Source: Nocardiopsis potens DSM 45234
GTDB lineage: Bacteria; Actinomycetota; Actinomycetes; Streptosporangiales; Streptosporangiaceae
Assembly (NCBI RefSeq): GCF_000341105.1
Contig: NZ_ANBB01000054.1
Span: forward strand, 1-64,000
Direction of reading: 5' to 3'
DNA length: 64,000 nucleotides
Shown here: positions 41,430 through 53,486 of the stretch, in pieces
Layout of the letters: every line of letters starts with the position of its first letter
Numbering within the stretch: the first letter of the stretch is position 1
Made by a program: the position numbers and the translations under genes
The notes under the pieces: generated by a model
Seen by the model: the letters and a program-made list of their open reading frames with translations, nothing else
Told to the model about the DNA's origin: nothing
Database searches by the model: none

Positions 41430-42767
41430 CGAAGGGTCCGGGCCGGGGTCGCGGCGGCGCTGGACCTCCTTGATCCGCTGCAGGACCTCGCCGTAGCGGC
41501 GCTCCGCGCCGTGCGCGGTGGGGCGGTAGTAGTCCCGGCCGTCGAGGCCGTCCGGGGCGTACTGCTGGGCGGCGACCCCGCCGGGGAAGTCGTGCGCGTA
41601 GAGGTAGCCCTTGCCGTGGCCGAGCGCCTCGGCGCCCTTGTAGTGGCCGTCGCGCAGGTGGAGCGGGACCGGTCCGGCCCGGCCGGCCCGGACGTCGGAG
41701 AGGGCCTCGTCGATGGCGGTGATCACCGCGTTGGACTTGGGGGCCAGGGCGATGTGCAGCACCGCCTGGGCGAGGTTGATCCGCGCCTCGGGCAGGCCGA
41801 TGAGGTCCACCGCCTGGGCCGCGGCGACCGCCGCCTGCAGCGCGCTCGGGTCGGCCAGGCCGACGTCCTCGCTGGCGTGCACCACGATCCGGCGGGCGAT
41901 GAACCGCGGGTCCTCGCCGGCCTCGATCATCCGGGCCAGGTAGTGCAGGGCCGCGTCCGGGTCGCTGCCGCGCATGCTCTTGATGAACGCGCTGACCACG
42001 TCGTAGTGCTGGTCCCCGGAGCGGTCGTAGCGGACCGCGTGCCGGTCGACGGCGCGCTCCAGGTCGGCCAGGGTGATCTCGGGGCGGCCGCCGGCCACCA
42101 GCGAGGCGGCCTCCAGGTAGGTGAGCGACCGGCGGGCGTCGCCGCCGGCCAGCCGGACCAGGTGCTCCTCCGCCTCGGCGGCCAGGGTGTGCCGGCCGGC
42201 CAGGCCGCGCTCGTCGGTGAGCGCCCGGTGCAGCACGCCGCGGACGTCGTCGTCGTCCAGCGACTCCAGGGTGAGCAGCAGCGAGCGGGAGAGCAGCGGG
42301 CTGACCACGGAGAAGAACGGGTTCTCGGTGGTGGCGCCGATGAAGCTGACCCAGCGGTTCTCCACCGCGGGCAGCAGCGCGTCCTGCTGGGTCTTGCTGA
42401 ACCGGTGCACCTCGTCGACGAAGAGCAGGGTGCGGGTGCCGTGCATGCCCATCCGCCGCTTGGCCTCGTCGATGACGGCGCGGACGTCCTTCACCCCGGC
42501 GCTGACCGCGGACAGCTCGACGAACCGCCGGTCGGTGGCCCGGCTGACCACGGTGGCCAGGGTGGTCTTGCCGGTCCCCGGCGGCCCCCACAGGAAGAGG
42601 GACATCGGGGCGTCGTCCTCGACCAGGCGGCGCAGCGGGCTCCCGGCGCCGAGCAGGTGGCGCTGGCCGGCGACCTCGTCGAGGGTGTGCGGGCGCATCC
42701 GCACCGCGAGCGGCTCCTGCCCCCGCTGGGCTTCGGCCCCGGCGTCGTCGAACAGTGTTTCGGACAC
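41424..42767 (-). CDS. rarA: Replication-associated recombination protein A (MgsA/RarA AAA+ ATPase)
   Basis: AAA+ clamp-loader-like ATPase acting at stalled replication forks. 447 residues. Walker [15 protein letters not shown], Walker [11 protein letters not shown], sensor 1 [11 protein letters not shown] and the C-terminal MgsA tetramerisation region ([35 protein letters not shown]) are clear. No SOS-type box is seen upstream. It follows the SpoIIE phosphatase gene by 147 nt of GC-rich sequence. Confidence 0.96.
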   Translation of the reverse strand: MSETLFDDAGAEAQRGQEPLAVRMRPHTLDEVAGQRHLLGAGSPLRRLVEDDAPMSLFLWGPPGTGKTTLATVVSRATDRRFVELSAVSAGVKDVRAVIDEAKRRMGMHGTRTLLFVDEVHRFSKTQQDALLPAVENRWVSFIGATTENPFFSVVSPLLSRSLLLTLESLDDDDVRGVLHRALTDERGLAGRHTLAAEAEEHLVRLAGGDARRSLTYLEAASLVAGGRPEITLADLERAVDRHAVRYDRSGDQHYDVVSAFIKSMRGSDPDAALHYLARMIEAGEDPRFIARRIVVHASEDVGLADPSALQAAVAAAQAVDLIGLPEARINLAQAVLHIALAPKSNAVITAIDEALSDVRAGRAGPVPLHLRDGHYKGAEALGHGKGYLYAHDFPGGVAAQQYAPDGLDGRDYYRPTAHGAERRYGEVLQRIKEVQRRRDPGPDPSR

Positions 42768-42914
42768 GGCTCCACAGTACCGGCGCCGCGGCCGGGCGGC
42801 CGCCGGTCGATCCGGGCGGGCGCGGGCAGACGGGCGGGACCAGGCGGCGCGGACCGATGGGCGGGCCGGCGGGCGGACGCGGGCCGGCCCGGATCCGGGC
42901 GGGTGCGGGCCGGG

Positions 42915-44933
42915 TCAGTCCAGGCGGGCGAGGAGGATGGCGATGTCGTCGCCGCGGCCCGCCGGGGCGAGGGCGGCCAGGGAGGTGGCGGCGGCGTGCA
43001 CGTCCGGGGCCATGGTGTGCAGCGCGTCGCCGACCGCGGCGATCCCGTCGTCCATCGCGACCTCGGAGCTCTCCACCAGCCCGTCGGAGCACATCAGCAG
43101 GGTCTCCCCCGGGTTGAGCACCCGGGTGGTGACGGCGTACTTGCTGTCGCCGTCCACCCCGACCGGCGGGCCGGTCTCCGGTTCCCAGACCTGGTAGCCC
43201 TCCTCGGAGGCGATGACCGCCGGCGGCTGGCCCGCCCAGGCGGCCTGCATCTGCCCGGTGTCCAGGTCCAGCACCAGGTAGCCGCAGGTGGCGAAGACGA
43301 TCTCGCCGGTCTCGGTGAGCAGCCGGTTGGTCTCGGCCAGCACCACGCCGGGGTCGATCTGGGTGGTGGCGTAGGCCCGGAAGGCCACCCGGATCTGGCC
43401 CATGGCCGCGGCGGCCTCCACCCCGTGGCCCTGCACGTCGCCGACGACCAGGCCCACCCGCCGCTCGGGCAGCCGGATGACGTCGTAGAAGTCGCCGCAG
43501 ACCCGCCAGCCGGCGCGGGCCGGCAGGTAGCGCACCGCGATGTCGATCCCGGGGACCTCGGGGATCTGCGGCGGCAGCATGCGCCGCTGCACCTCGTCGG
43601 CGAGCTCCAGTTCGGCCTGCTGGCGCTGGACCCGCTGCAGGGCCTGGCCGGCCAGCCCGGCGAGGGTGAGCATCAGCGCCCGCTCGTCCGGGGTGGCGTG
43701 GTGCGGCTGGTTCCAGGCGACCTGCCAGACGCCCAGCGCCACCCGGCGGTCGCCGAAGATCGGCACGGTGGCCCAGGACTGGGCGCTGCTGTGCACGAGG
43801 ATCTCGCCGACGGCGGGGAACCGCTCCAGGATCTCCGCGCGGCTCTCGAAGAAGCGCGGCTGGCGGTCCTGGACCACCGCGCCCATCGGGTAGGAGGTGT
43901 CGGCGGCGTCGCGGCCGTCGATCATCGACGCGGTCCCGGTGCGCTGGGCGCTGCTCGGGTAGGAGCGGAGCAGGCCGTCCTCGACCAGCATCACCCCGGC
44001 GGCGCTGCCGCCGAAGATCGGCACGAACTCCTCGGTGAGCAGCCCGGTGACCTCGTCCACGGTGGTGGCCGAGACCAGTTTGGCGGCCAGCTCGGTGACC
44101 TGCCGGCCCTGCGCGGCCTCGATCCGGCGCCGGTCGGCGAGCCTGCGGATGAGCTGGACGTGCTCGGTGACGTCGTCGATGACGCCGACCAGGCGGGCGT
44201 CCTCGGGGCCGCCGATGAACCGGGCCTTGGCGTGCAGCACCCGCTCGTCGCCGAACCGGTCGGTCATCCGGAACCGCTGCTCGTAGTCGCGGCCCTGCTT
44301 GGAGGCCTCCATCGCGTCGCGCACCCGGGCGATGTCGTCCCGGTGCACCCGGGCCAGGCAGTCCTCCAGGCTCCGGGCGTCCCCGGCGAGCATCCGGCCC
44401 AGCGGGGAGGGGCCGAACAGCTCGCGGAGCCGGCCGGTGCGCAGGTCCAGGCTCCACAGCGCGGTGTCGGAGCCGGCGGTGCGCAGCTCGGTGATGGCGC
44501 GCAGCACCTCCTCGTCGCGCATCGCCTCCTGGAGCATGACCACCGCGGCGGGGCCGTCCGCCCCGTTCCCGGGCAGGGCGCGGCCGCGCACCGCCATCCG
44601 GCGGCGCTCTCCGTCGACGCCGAGCAGGGCGAGGGTGCGCGGCCGGGGCTCGGTCTGCTCGAAGGCGTCGCGGTGCAGGTCCCAGCCGCGGCCGCAGTCG
44701 GCGTCGGCGAGCAGGTCCGGCCAGGCGCGGCCGGACAGCTCCGCCTCGGAGCGCCCGGTCAGCGCGGTGAGCGCCCGGTTGGCCAGCAGGATGGAGCCGG
44801 ACCGGTCGACCACCGCCATCGCGGCGGGCGCGCCGTCGAAGGCCGCGGCGACCGTCCGGTCGGCGCCGCGCTCGTCCTGGCGGGCGGCCGGCGGCTCTGC
44901 GCGCCCCTCCGCTGAGCCGGTTGTGCGGTTCAC
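42915..44933 (-). CDS. PAS-GAF-SpoIIE serine phosphatase
   Basis: PP2C-like regulatory phosphatase, 672 residues from the GTG at 44933. Order: PAS (about 26-140), second PAS-like domain (150-265, DTALWSLDLRTGRLRELFG), short coiled-coil, GAF (290-440) and SpoIIE domain (470-670) with the metal motifs CGDFYDVIRL, GDVQGHG, CSDGLVE and GRGDDIAIL. Such proteins act on anti-sigma-factor antagonists in stress or development control, but no anti-sigma gene is adjacent. The start is uncertain: the frame stays open to 45242 with low-quality sequence, and the ribosome-binding site (AGGGA) is weak. Confidence 0.87.
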   Translation of the reverse strand: MNRTTGSAEGRAEPPAARQDERGADRTVAAAFDGAPAAMAVVDRSGSILLANRALTALTGRSEAELSGRAWPDLLADADCGRGWDLHRDAFEQTEPRPRTLALLGVDGERRRMAVRGRALPGNGADGPAAVVMLQEAMRDEEVLRAITELRTAGSDTALWSLDLRTGRLRELFGPSPLGRMLAGDARSLEDCLARVHRDDIARVRDAMEASKQGRDYEQRFRMTDRFGDERVLHAKARFIGGPEDARLVGVIDDVTEHVQLIRRLADRRRIEAAQGRQVTELAAKLVSATTVDEVTGLLTEEFVPIFGGSAAGVMLVEDGLLRSYPSSAQRTGTASMIDGRDAADTSYPMGAVVQDRQPRFFESRAEILERFPAVGEILVHSSAQSWATVPIFGDRRVALGVWQVAWNQPHHATPDERALMLTLAGLAGQALQRVQRQQAELELADEVQRRMLPPQIPEVPGIDIAVRYLPARAGWRVCGDFYDVIRLPERRVGLVVGDVQGHGVEAAAAMGQIRVAFRAYATTQIDPGVVLAETNRLLTETGEIVFATCGYLVLDLDTGQMQAAWAGQPPAVIASEEGYQVWEPETGPPVGVDGDSKYAVTTRVLNPGETLLMCSDGLVESSEVAMDDGIAAVGDALHTMAPDVHAAATSLAALAPAGRGDDIAILLARLD

Positions 44934-45419
44934 GAGTTGTTTCAATCCCTGCTGTCGATCCGACGCGTATGCCGAACCGGCGTCCTCCCGTCGAGCATCC
45001 GATTCGGCCCAGTTTAGCGAGGGGTCCCCCCTCCGCGGGTAGTGGAAAGCGCCCCTTCCGCGGCCGGCGTGCGGCGCCGCCTCCGGGAATGGCGGTCGGC
45101 GCCGGGCCGCGAGGGGCGTCGTGCCCGCGGCGGTCCGCGGCGCCCCGCCGTTCCCCTCGCGCAGCGGCGGCGCCCTCCCCGCGGATCCGCGGTCCGCACC
45201 ACCGTATGCGACCCGGGCCGTTCTCCGCCTCCCCCACCGCACGTGCCGGGCCGCCCCGATCGCCGAGAACCGGATTCCGGAGCGGAAAACACCCGGAAGA
45301 ACGGCCGAAACCGGACGTGTCGCGACCGATTCCGTTGCCGTTCCGCTATTCCCTCCGCCGCTCCCGGAATTGCCGAACTACCGTCCCCGAATCGGACTTT
45401 TAACCAGAAATGGAAAACC

Positions 45420-45440
45420 GGGGCCGCCGTCGGCGGCCCC
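45420..45440 (-). terminator. Distal aspS hairpin
   Basis: GGGGCCGCCG and CGGCGGCCCC around a single T form a compact hairpin 45 nt past the aspS stop, after the proximal one. Confidence 0.55.
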
Positions 45441-45456
45441 GGTCGGTGCGCTCCGG

Positions 45457-45478
45457 CGGGCCGCCGCGCGGCGGCCCG
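45457..45478 (-). terminator. Proximal aspS terminator
   Basis: A 22-nt perfect palindrome (CGGGCCGCCGC and its complement) 7 nt past the aspS stop codon. Confidence 0.7.
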
Positions 45479-45484
45479 GGAGGG

Positions 45485-47236
45485 CTACTCCTTCTTCTCC
45501 CCGGCGTCCTGCTCCGGGTCGTGGTCGATGCCGGCCTCGGCGCGCTGCGCCGCGGTGATCGGCGTCGGCGCGCCGGTCAGCGGGTCGCCGCCGGAGGCCG
45601 TCTTGGGGAACGCGATGACGTCGCGGATCGACTCGCCGCCGGTGAGCAGGGTGATGATGCGGTCCCAGCCGAAGGCGATGCCGCCGTGCGGGGGCGGCCC
45701 GAAGGCGAAGGCGTCCAGCAGGAAGCCGAACTTGGACCGGGCCTCCTCCTGGCCGATGCCCAGGGTGGCGAAGACCCGCTCCTGCACGTCGACCTGGTGG
45801 ATGCGGATCGAGCCGCCGCCGATCTCCGACCCGTTGCAGACCATGTCGTAGGCGTAGGCCAGCGCGTTGCCCGGGTCCTTGTCGAACTCCTCGGCCCACT
45901 CCGGCTTGGGGCCGGTGAACGGGTGGTGCACCGGGGTCCAGCCGCCCTCGCCGTCCTCCTCGAACATCGGGGCGTCGACCACCCAGAGGAAGGACCACTG
46001 CGACTCGTCGATCAGGTCGAGCCGGCGGCCGATCTCCAGCCGGGCCGCGCCGAGCAGCTCCTGGGAGGCGCGGCGCCCGCCGGCCGCGAAGAAGACCGCG
46101 TCGCCGGGCTCGGCGCCGACCTTGCCGGCCAGCCCGGACCGCTCGGCGTCGGAGAGGTTCTTGGCGACCGGGCCGCCCAGCGTGCCGTCCGGCTGCACCA
46201 GCACGTAGGCCAGGCCCTTGGCGCCGCGCGCCTTGGCCCAGTCCTGCCAGCCGTCGAGCTCGCGGCGGGTCTGCGAGGCGCCGCCGGGCATCACCACCGC
46301 GCCCACGTAGGGCGCCTGGAAGACCCGGAAGGAGGTGTCGGCGAAGAAGTCGGTCAGCTCGGTGAGCTCCACCCCGAAGCGGAGGTCCGGCTTGTCCGAG
46401 CCGTAGCGGGACATCGCCTCGGCGAACGGCATCCGGGGCAGCGGCAGCGGGATCTCGTAGCCCAGCACCTCGCTCCAGAGCCGGGAGACGATCTTCTCGC
46501 CGACGGCGATGACGTCCTCCTGGTCGACGAAGCTCATCTCGATGTCGATCTGGGTGAACTCCGGCTGCCGGTCGGCGCGGAAGTCCTCGTCGCGGAAGCA
46601 GCGCGCGATCTGGTAGTAGCGCTCCAGCCCGCCGACCATGAGCAGCTGCTTGAACAGCTGCGGCGACTGGGGCAGCGCGTACCAGCTGCCGGGCTGCAGC
46701 CGCACCGGGACCAGGAAGTCGCGGGCGCCCTCCGGGGTGGAGCGGGTCAGGTAGGGCGTCTCCACGTTGGTGAAGTCCAGCTCCCGCATGACGTCGTGCA
46801 CCGCGTAGGTGGCCTTGGAGCGGACGCGCAGCGCGTCGGCCAGCTCGGGGCGGCGCATGTCCAGGTAGCGGTAGCGCAGCCGGGTCTCCTCGGCGATCTC
46901 CTGCGAGCCGTCCAGCGGGAACGGCAGCGGCGCCGCGGGGCTGAGCACCTCGGTCTCCGACGCGGTGACCTCGACCGCGCCGGTGGGGATCTCCGGGTTC
47001 TCGTTGCCCTCCGGGCGGATCCGCACCGAACCGGTGACCTTGATGCAGTACTCGGCCCGCAGGTCGTGGGCGAGGTCGTCCTCGCGGACCACGACCTGGA
47101 CGACGCCGGAGGCGTCGCGCAGGTCGAGGAAGACCACGCCGCCGTGGTCGCGGCGGCGGGCCACCCATCCGGCGAGGACGACGGTCTCGTCTGCATGCTC
47201 GGCGCGGAGCGCGCCGGCGTCATGCGTGCGGATCAA
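45485..47236 (-). CDS. aspS: Aspartyl-tRNA synthetase
   Basis: Class IIb synthetase. 583 residues. TTG start at 47236, supported by AGGAGAAC and by the family N-terminus [20 protein letters not shown]-fold anticodon domain (about 1-105, [18 protein letters not shown]), catalytic motif 2 [21 protein letters not shown], bacterial GAD insertion domain (about 290-410) and motif 3 [16 protein letters not shown]. The acidic tail [18 protein letters not shown] is unremarkable. Whether it also charges tRNA-Asn cannot be read from the sequence. Confidence 0.97.
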   Translation of the reverse strand: MIRTHDAGALRAEHADETVVLAGWVARRRDHGGVVFLDLRDASGVVQVVVREDDLAHDLRAEYCIKVTGSVRIRPEGNENPEIPTGAVEVTASETEVLSPAAPLPFPLDGSQEIAEETRLRYRYLDMRRPELADALRVRSKATYAVHDVMRELDFTNVETPYLTRSTPEGARDFLVPVRLQPGSWYALPQSPQLFKQLLMVGGLERYYQIARCFRDEDFRADRQPEFTQIDIEMSFVDQEDVIAVGEKIVSRLWSEVLGYEIPLPLPRMPFAEAMSRYGSDKPDLRFGVELTELTDFFADTSFRVFQAPYVGAVVMPGGASQTRRELDGWQDWAKARGAKGLAYVLVQPDGTLGGPVAKNLSDAERSGLAGKVGAEPGDAVFFAAGGRRASQELLGAARLEIGRRLDLIDESQWSFLWVVDAPMFEEDGEGGWTPVHHPFTGPKPEWAEEFDKDPGNALAYAYDMVCNGSEIGGGSIRIHQVDVQERVFATLGIGQEEARSKFGFLLDAFAFGPPPHGGIAFGWDRIITLLTGGESIRDVIAFPKTASGGDPLTGAPTPITAAQRAEAGIDHDPEQDAGEKKE

Positions 47237-47270
47237 CGGGGTTCTCCTTGATCTGGGATCTATCGGCGGC

Positions 47271-47294
47271 GAAGGGCCGCGGCGACGGCCCTTC
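47271..47294 (-). terminator. Terminator after the metallo-hydrolase gene
   Basis: A 9-bp stem GAAGGGCCG/CGGCCCTTC with a 6-nt loop in the 107-nt gap before aspS. Confidence 0.65.
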
Positions 47295-47343
47295 CATCAT
47301 GCCTGACGTGCACGGGGACCGGGGCCGCCGGTGGGCGGACCGG

Positions 47344-48036
47344 TCAGCGGCCGCCGCTATCTCGGACGTCGCGCAGGAACGGGTTGGTCGCCCGCTCCCG
47401 GCCGATGGTGGTGCGCGGGCCGTGCCCGGGGAGCACCACGGTCTCGTCCGGCCTGCTCAGGCAGGTGCGCGCCAGGCTGCGCAGGATCTCGGCGTGGTCG
47501 CCGCCGGGGAAGTCGGTGCGGCCGATGGAGCCCGCGAACAGCAGGTCCCCGGTGAACAGCACGTCGGGCTCGCCGTCCCCGGTCTCCAGGGCGTAGGCGA
47601 CCGACCCGGGGGTGTGCCCGGGGGCGTGGTGCACGGTGACCGGCAGCCCCGCGTGGTCCGTGCGGAGGCCGTCGGCGGCCTCGGCCAGCCGCTTCGGCTC
47701 GCCCGGGGCGCCGCCCGGCAGGAGCGCGGACAGCTGCGCGGCCAGCGCCGGGTCGAGCCCGGCGGCGGGGTCGGTGAGCAGGGCCCGGTCGGCCGGGTGC
47801 AGCAGGACGGGCACGTCGTAGGCGTCGCCCACCTGCGCGGCCGACCAGACGTGGTCGAAGTGGCCGTGGGTGAGCAGCACCGCCGCCGGGGTGAGCCGGT
47901 GCTCGGCGAGCAGCGCCTCCAGCGGCTCGGCCGCCTGCTGCCCGGGGTCGACGACGACGCACTCGGCCCCCGCCTCGGGCGCGGCCACGTAGCAGTTCGC
48001 GGCGAGCGGGCCGGCGGGGAAGGCGGCGATGAGCAC
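47344..48036 (-). CDS. Glyoxalase II-like metallo-beta-lactamase-fold hydrolase
   Basis: 230-residue zinc hydrolase of the YcbL/glyoxalase II-like group, which cleaves thioesters such as S-lactoylglutathione or related thiol esters. The zinc motif LLTHGHFDHVWS, the later ligands HHAPGHTPGSV and LFTGDLLFAGSIGR and the terminal VLPGHGPRTTIGRE are all present. It begins with GTG. It lies divergently from the DUF349 gene. The physiological thiol in this organism may be mycothiol, which is an inference. Confidence 0.9.
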   Translation of the reverse strand: MLIAAFPAGPLAANCYVAAPEAGAECVVVDPGQQAAEPLEALLAEHRLTPAAVLLTHGHFDHVWSAAQVGDAYDVPVLLHPADRALLTDPAAGLDPALAAQLSALLPGGAPGEPKRLAEAADGLRTDHAGLPVTVHHAPGHTPGSVAYALETGDGEPDVLFTGDLLFAGSIGRTDFPGGDHAEILRSLARTCLSRPDETVVLPGHGPRTTIGRERATNPFLRDVRDSGGR

Positions 48037-48152
48037 GGTGGTCGGCGACCTCGCTTCCGGGTGTCCTCACTGGGGCGTCGAGCGGCCCCTCCGAGCCTAC
48101 CGACGCCGCCCGCCTGCGGCGAACCGTTTCCGGCGCCGCCCGGGGACCCTTT

Positions 48153-48174
48153 GGTCACCATTGGGTCACCGGGG
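48153..48174 (+). promoter_or_regulatory. PHO-box-like 11-nt direct repeats
   Basis: GGTCACCATTG is followed in register by GGTCACCGGGG: two copies of GGTCACC exactly 11 nt apart. This spacing and sequence resemble the direct repeat units bound by PhoP in actinomycetes (GTTCACC). It lies between divergent genes. Confidence 0.35.
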
Positions 48175-48186
48175 GCCGGGCCGCCC

Positions 48187-48216
48187 TTTCACCATGGGCC
48201 CCCGCGGTGCCATATT
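48187..48216 (+). promoter_or_regulatory. Possible promoter of the DUF349 gene
   Basis: TTTCAC (48187-48192) and CATATT (48211-48216) are 18 nt apart, 130 nt before the GTG start. Confidence 0.3.
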
Positions 48217-48345
48217 GGTCGGCGTCGGTATCCCGCCCACCGTACGGATATCGTGCATAGTCACGGCGGTGGCCGCGGACGCGACCGCCCGGACGACACC
48301 GGACCCGGCCGGACCCGGCCGGGCTCATCACAGCTGGAGGACACG

Positions 48346-49578
48346 GTGACCACCGACCCCTGGGGCCGCGTAGACGACGACGGCACGGTCTACGTGCGCA
48401 CGAGTGAGGGCGAGCGTGTCGTGGGGTCTTGGCAGGCGGGTGCGCCGGAGGAGGCGCTGGCCTTCTTCCGCCGCAAGTACGACTCCCTGGTGACCGAGGT
48501 CGAACTGCTGGAGAAGCGGCTGCGCACCACCGACCTGTCCGCCGCCCAGGCACTGGCCGGGGTGGACAAGCTGCGCTCCGCGGTGCGCGAGGCGCACGCC
48601 GTCGGCGACCTGGACTCGCTGATGCGCCGGCTGGACGCGCTGGCCGAGCGGGCCGAGGAGCGCAAGATCGAGCAGAAGCACGCCCAGGAGCAGGCCCGCA
48701 CCCAGGCCCGCGAGGTCAAGGAGCGCATCGTCGCCGAGGCCGAGCGGGTGGCCGAGGAGACCACGCACTGGAAGTCCGGCGCCGAGCGGATGCGCGCCCT
48801 GATCGACGAGTGGAAGGCGGCGCCGCGCGCCGACCGGCCCACCGAGCAGGCGCTGTGGAAGCGGATGTCGGCCGCGCGCAACTCCTTCTCCAAGCGGCGC
48901 AAGGCCTACTTCGCCGGGCTGGACGCCCAGCGCGAGGAGGTCCGCGAGGCCAAGGAGCGGATCGTGGCGGAGGCCGAGGAGCTCTCCGGCTCCACCGAGT
49001 GGGGCCCGACCTCGGGCCGCTACCGCGAGCTGATGCAGCGCTGGAAGGCCAGCGGCCGCGCCGACCGGGCCAGCGAGGACCGGCTGTGGGCCCGGTTCAA
49101 GGCCGCCCAGGACGCCTTCTTCCAGGCCCGCAACGCGGTGTTCGCCGAGCGCGACGCCGAGCTGCGGGTGAACGCCGAGGCCAAGGAGAAGATCCTGGCC
49201 GAGGCCGAGCAGGAGCTGCAGTCCATCTCCGACCCGCGCAGGGCCCGCGCCCGGCTCCGGGACTACCAGGAGGCCTGGGAGGAGGCCGGCCAGCTGCCCC
49301 GGGACTCCCGGGACCGGCTGGAGGGCGCCTTCCGCCGGATCGAGGAGGACGTGCGCCGCGCCGAGGAGAAGGAGTGGCAGCGCACCAACCCGGAGGCCCG
49401 GGCGCGCGCCCAGGCCACCGTGGACCAGCTCCGCGGCTCCCTGGAGGACATGGAGAAGAAGCTGGAGAAGGCGCGCGCCGCCGGTGACGACCGGAAGGTG
49501 CGCGACCTGGAGGACGGCATCGCCACCCGCCGCTCCTGGCTGCAGGAGGCGGAGAAGGCGCTGGAGGAGATGAGCTAG
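48346..49578 (+). CDS. DUF349 repeat protein
   Basis: 410-residue, highly charged, almost wholly alpha-helical cytosolic protein. The GTG at 48346 is chosen because GGAGG is placed correctly before it; the frame extends far upstream without signals. Several DUF349 modules can be seen, with the repeated pattern RALIDEWKAAPRADRPTE, RYRELMQRWKASGRADRASE and RLRDYQEAWEEAGQLPRDSR, separated by coiled-coil linkers rich in KERIVAEAE. The gene commonly accompanies relA and apt in actinobacteria. Function is not established. Confidence 0.88.
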   Translation: MTTDPWGRVDDDGTVYVRTSEGERVVGSWQAGAPEEALAFFRRKYDSLVTEVELLEKRLRTTDLSAAQALAGVDKLRSAVREAHAVGDLDSLMRRLDALAERAEERKIEQKHAQEQARTQAREVKERIVAEAERVAEETTHWKSGAERMRALIDEWKAAPRADRPTEQALWKRMSAARNSFSKRRKAYFAGLDAQREEVREAKERIVAEAEELSGSTEWGPTSGRYRELMQRWKASGRADRASEDRLWARFKAAQDAFFQARNAVFAERDAELRVNAEAKEKILAEAEQELQSISDPRRARARLRDYQEAWEEAGQLPRDSRDRLEGAFRRIEEDVRRAEEKEWQRTNPEARARAQATVDQLRGSLEDMEKKLEKARAAGDDRKVRDLEDGIATRRSWLQEAEKALEEMS

Positions 49579-49598
49579 CGGTACCGCGCTCCGCCATG

Positions 49599-49628
49599 TC
49601 CGGGCCCCACCGCACGGCGGGGCCCGGA
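49599..49628 (+). terminator. DUF349 gene terminator
   Basis: TCCGGGCCCC and GGGGCCCGGA form a 10-bp stem around a 10-nt loop, 20 nt after the stop codon. The remaining ~190 bp to the cupin gene are GC-rich without a recognisable feature. Confidence 0.75.
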
Positions 49629-49822
49629 CCCGTTTCCCGCCCCGCCCGCGGAAGCGGTCGGCGGCGCGGCGCCCCGCCGCACGGCGCCCGCGCCGAGGCC
49701 GCCGGCGGCCGGTCGGCCGGACCCGTACGGACGGGTGCGGCGGCGGCCGGCAGGGGCGCGGACGCGGCCGAGCGCCCGCGCGGAGGCGGCCGGCGGGGCC
49801 GGCCCCGGGGCGCTGTCGGCCG

Positions 49823-50152
49823 TCAGGTCTTGGCGATACTGAGCAGGACCACCGAGTCCTCCAGGGCGCGCAGGCCGTGCTTCTCTTCAGGGACGATGAG
49901 CATGTCCCCGGTGCGGCCCTCCCAGGAGTCCGCCTCGGTGGTCAGCTCCACCCGGCCGCGGAGGACCGCGACCGTGGCGTCCCCCGGGTTGGGGTGGTCC
50001 CCCAGCGCGCTTCCGGCGGTGAGCGCGATCAGGGTCTGGCGCAGGGTGCGCTCGTGGCCGCCGTAGACCGTCTCGGCGCTGCGCCCCGACGCGGCGCCCG
50101 CCGCCTGCTCCAGGTGCCGCCGGGCCAGCGCGTCCAGTGAGAACTTCCTCAT
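49823..50152 (-). CDS. Small cupin-domain protein
   Basis: 109 residues from the ATG at 50152. A single cupin barrel is seen in GSALGDHPNPGDATVAVLRGRVEL (in two parts: the first His-containing motif, then the Gly-turn) and GDMLIVPEEKHGLRALEDS (second motif with His). The metal set is incomplete compared with canonical cupins (motif 1 has one histidine), so a binding or regulatory role is possible. It lies downstream of relA beyond a very long hairpin. Confidence 0.8.
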   Translation of the reverse strand: MRKFSLDALARRHLEQAAGAASGRSAETVYGGHERTLRQTLIALTAGSALGDHPNPGDATVAVLRGRVELTTEADSWEGRTGDMLIVPEEKHGLRALEDSVVLLSIAKT

Positions 50153-50196
50153 GGCAGCAGTCTGCCGGTCCGCGGCCCGGACACCTAGCACCCTTC

Positions 50197-50264
50197 CCCG
50201 ATGATCTTGACGTTGCGGGGGTATCGGAGCGCTCTGATACCCCCGCAACGTCAAGATCATCGGG
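50197..50264 (-). terminator. relA terminator: 29-bp perfect stem
   Basis: Positions 50197-50225 and 50236-50264 are perfectly complementary; the 10-nt loop is itself nearly self-complementary (GAGCGCTC). It starts 13 nt past the relA stop. Its base contains TGATCTTGAC, shared with the hairpin at 41387-41429. Confidence 0.85.
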
Positions 50265-50276
50265 AGGGTGCGGCCG

Positions 50277-52682
<2,406 letters not shown>

Positions 52683-52757
52683 GGGCATCCCTCCCGCGGC
52701 TGTCCCGGGGGCCGTCGGTGCGGGGGTCCGCCCGACCGTCCGGCGACCCGCCGGCCT

Positions 52758-52771
52758 GTTCGTGCACGAAC
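52758..52771. promoter_or_regulatory. 14-bp palindrome in the relA upstream region
   Basis: GTTCGTGCACGAAC is a perfect palindrome about 75 nt before the relA start. A second inverted repeat, ATGCGG-N5-CCGCAT, lies near 52833-52849. A promoter-like CATACT sits between them. The regulator is unknown. Confidence 0.4.
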
Positions 52772-52888
52772 GGCTCACCTGGTTCAACGCGCCTGCACCG
52801 GTGGAGTATGCCCGCAAGTGTAATGCCCGGTTCATGCGGTATCTCCGCATTTCAGGGCGGTCGGGCGGGGCCGCGTGCGCGGCGCGGG

Positions 52889-53425
52889 TCAGGCGGCGGT
52901 GAGCGCGGAGACGTCCACGTCGGTCAGTTTCCCACGGCCGCTGAGGAACCCGAGCTCCATCAGGACCGAGAATCCAACGACCGTACCACCGGCCTTGCGG
53001 ACCAGGTCCACCGCGGCCCGCCCGGTGCCGCCGGTGGCCAGGACGTCGTCCACGATCAGCACGCGGTCCCCCGGCGCGATCGCGTCGACGTGCATCTCCA
53101 CGGTCGCCGTTCCGTACTCCAGATCATAGGACTCGCGGTAGGTCTCGGCGGGCAGTTTCCCCGCTTTGCGCACCGGGACGAAGCCCGCGTCCAGCTCCAG
53201 GGCGACCGGCGCGGCGAGGATGAAGCCGCGGGCCTCCAGCCCGACCACCGCGTCGACGCCGCCCGCGCGGTGCGGGTCGGCGATGGCCGAGACCACCGCG
53301 CGCAGCGAGGCCGGGTCGGCCAGCAGCGGGGTGATGTCCTTGAACAGCACCCCCTCGCTGGGGAAGTCGGGGATGTCGCGGATCCCGGCCTTGATCACCG
53401 CGTCGAGGTCTGCGTCGGCGGGCAT
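52889..53425 (-). CDS. apt: Adenine phosphoribosyltransferase
   Basis: Purine salvage: adenine and PRPP to AMP. 178 residues. The PRPP-binding motif [14 protein letters not shown], the [11 protein letters not shown] segment and [14 protein letters not shown] are all present. AGGAGAG precedes the ATG. Located between yajC and relA. In most actinobacteria secD and secF lie between yajC and apt; here only a hairpin does. Confidence 0.96.
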   Translation of the reverse strand: MPADADLDAVIKAGIRDIPDFPSEGVLFKDITPLLADPASLRAVVSAIADPHRAGGVDAVVGLEARGFILAAPVALELDAGFVPVRKAGKLPAETYRESYDLEYGTATVEMHVDAIAPGDRVLIVDDVLATGGTGRAAVDLVRKAGGTVVGFSVLMELGFLSGRGKLTDVDVSALTAA

Positions 53426-53454
53426 TTCGGTGCGTTCTCTCCTGCTCGTGGGGC

Positions 53455-53486
53455 GGGGTGCCGCCGGCGCGCGCCGGCGGCACCCC
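53455..53486 (-). terminator. yajC terminator
   Basis: A 32-nt perfect palindrome (stem GGGGTGCCGCCGGC) in the 79-nt gap between yajC and apt, occupying the place where secD-secF would be expected. Confidence 0.8.

Larger units (their letters stand above)
44934..45484. other. 550-bp gap between SpoIIE phosphatase and aspS
   Basis: No gene recognised. The left part (44934-45240) stays open in the phosphatase frame but has no good start. The segment 45290-45415 is less GC-rich than its surroundings and could hold the phosphatase promoter; no convincing -35/-10 pair was found. Two aspS hairpins occupy the right end. Confidence 0.5.

Noticed and set aside
44934-45242. Longer N-terminus for the SpoIIE phosphatase
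   Set aside because: The added ~100 residues are Arg/Ala/Gly-rich with no motif and no ribosome-binding site, though the true start is not fully certain.
47248-48345. N-terminal extension of the DUF349 protein back to 47248
   Set aside because: The extension is antisense to the metallo-hydrolase gene and has no signals; the GTG at 48346 has a good GGAGG.
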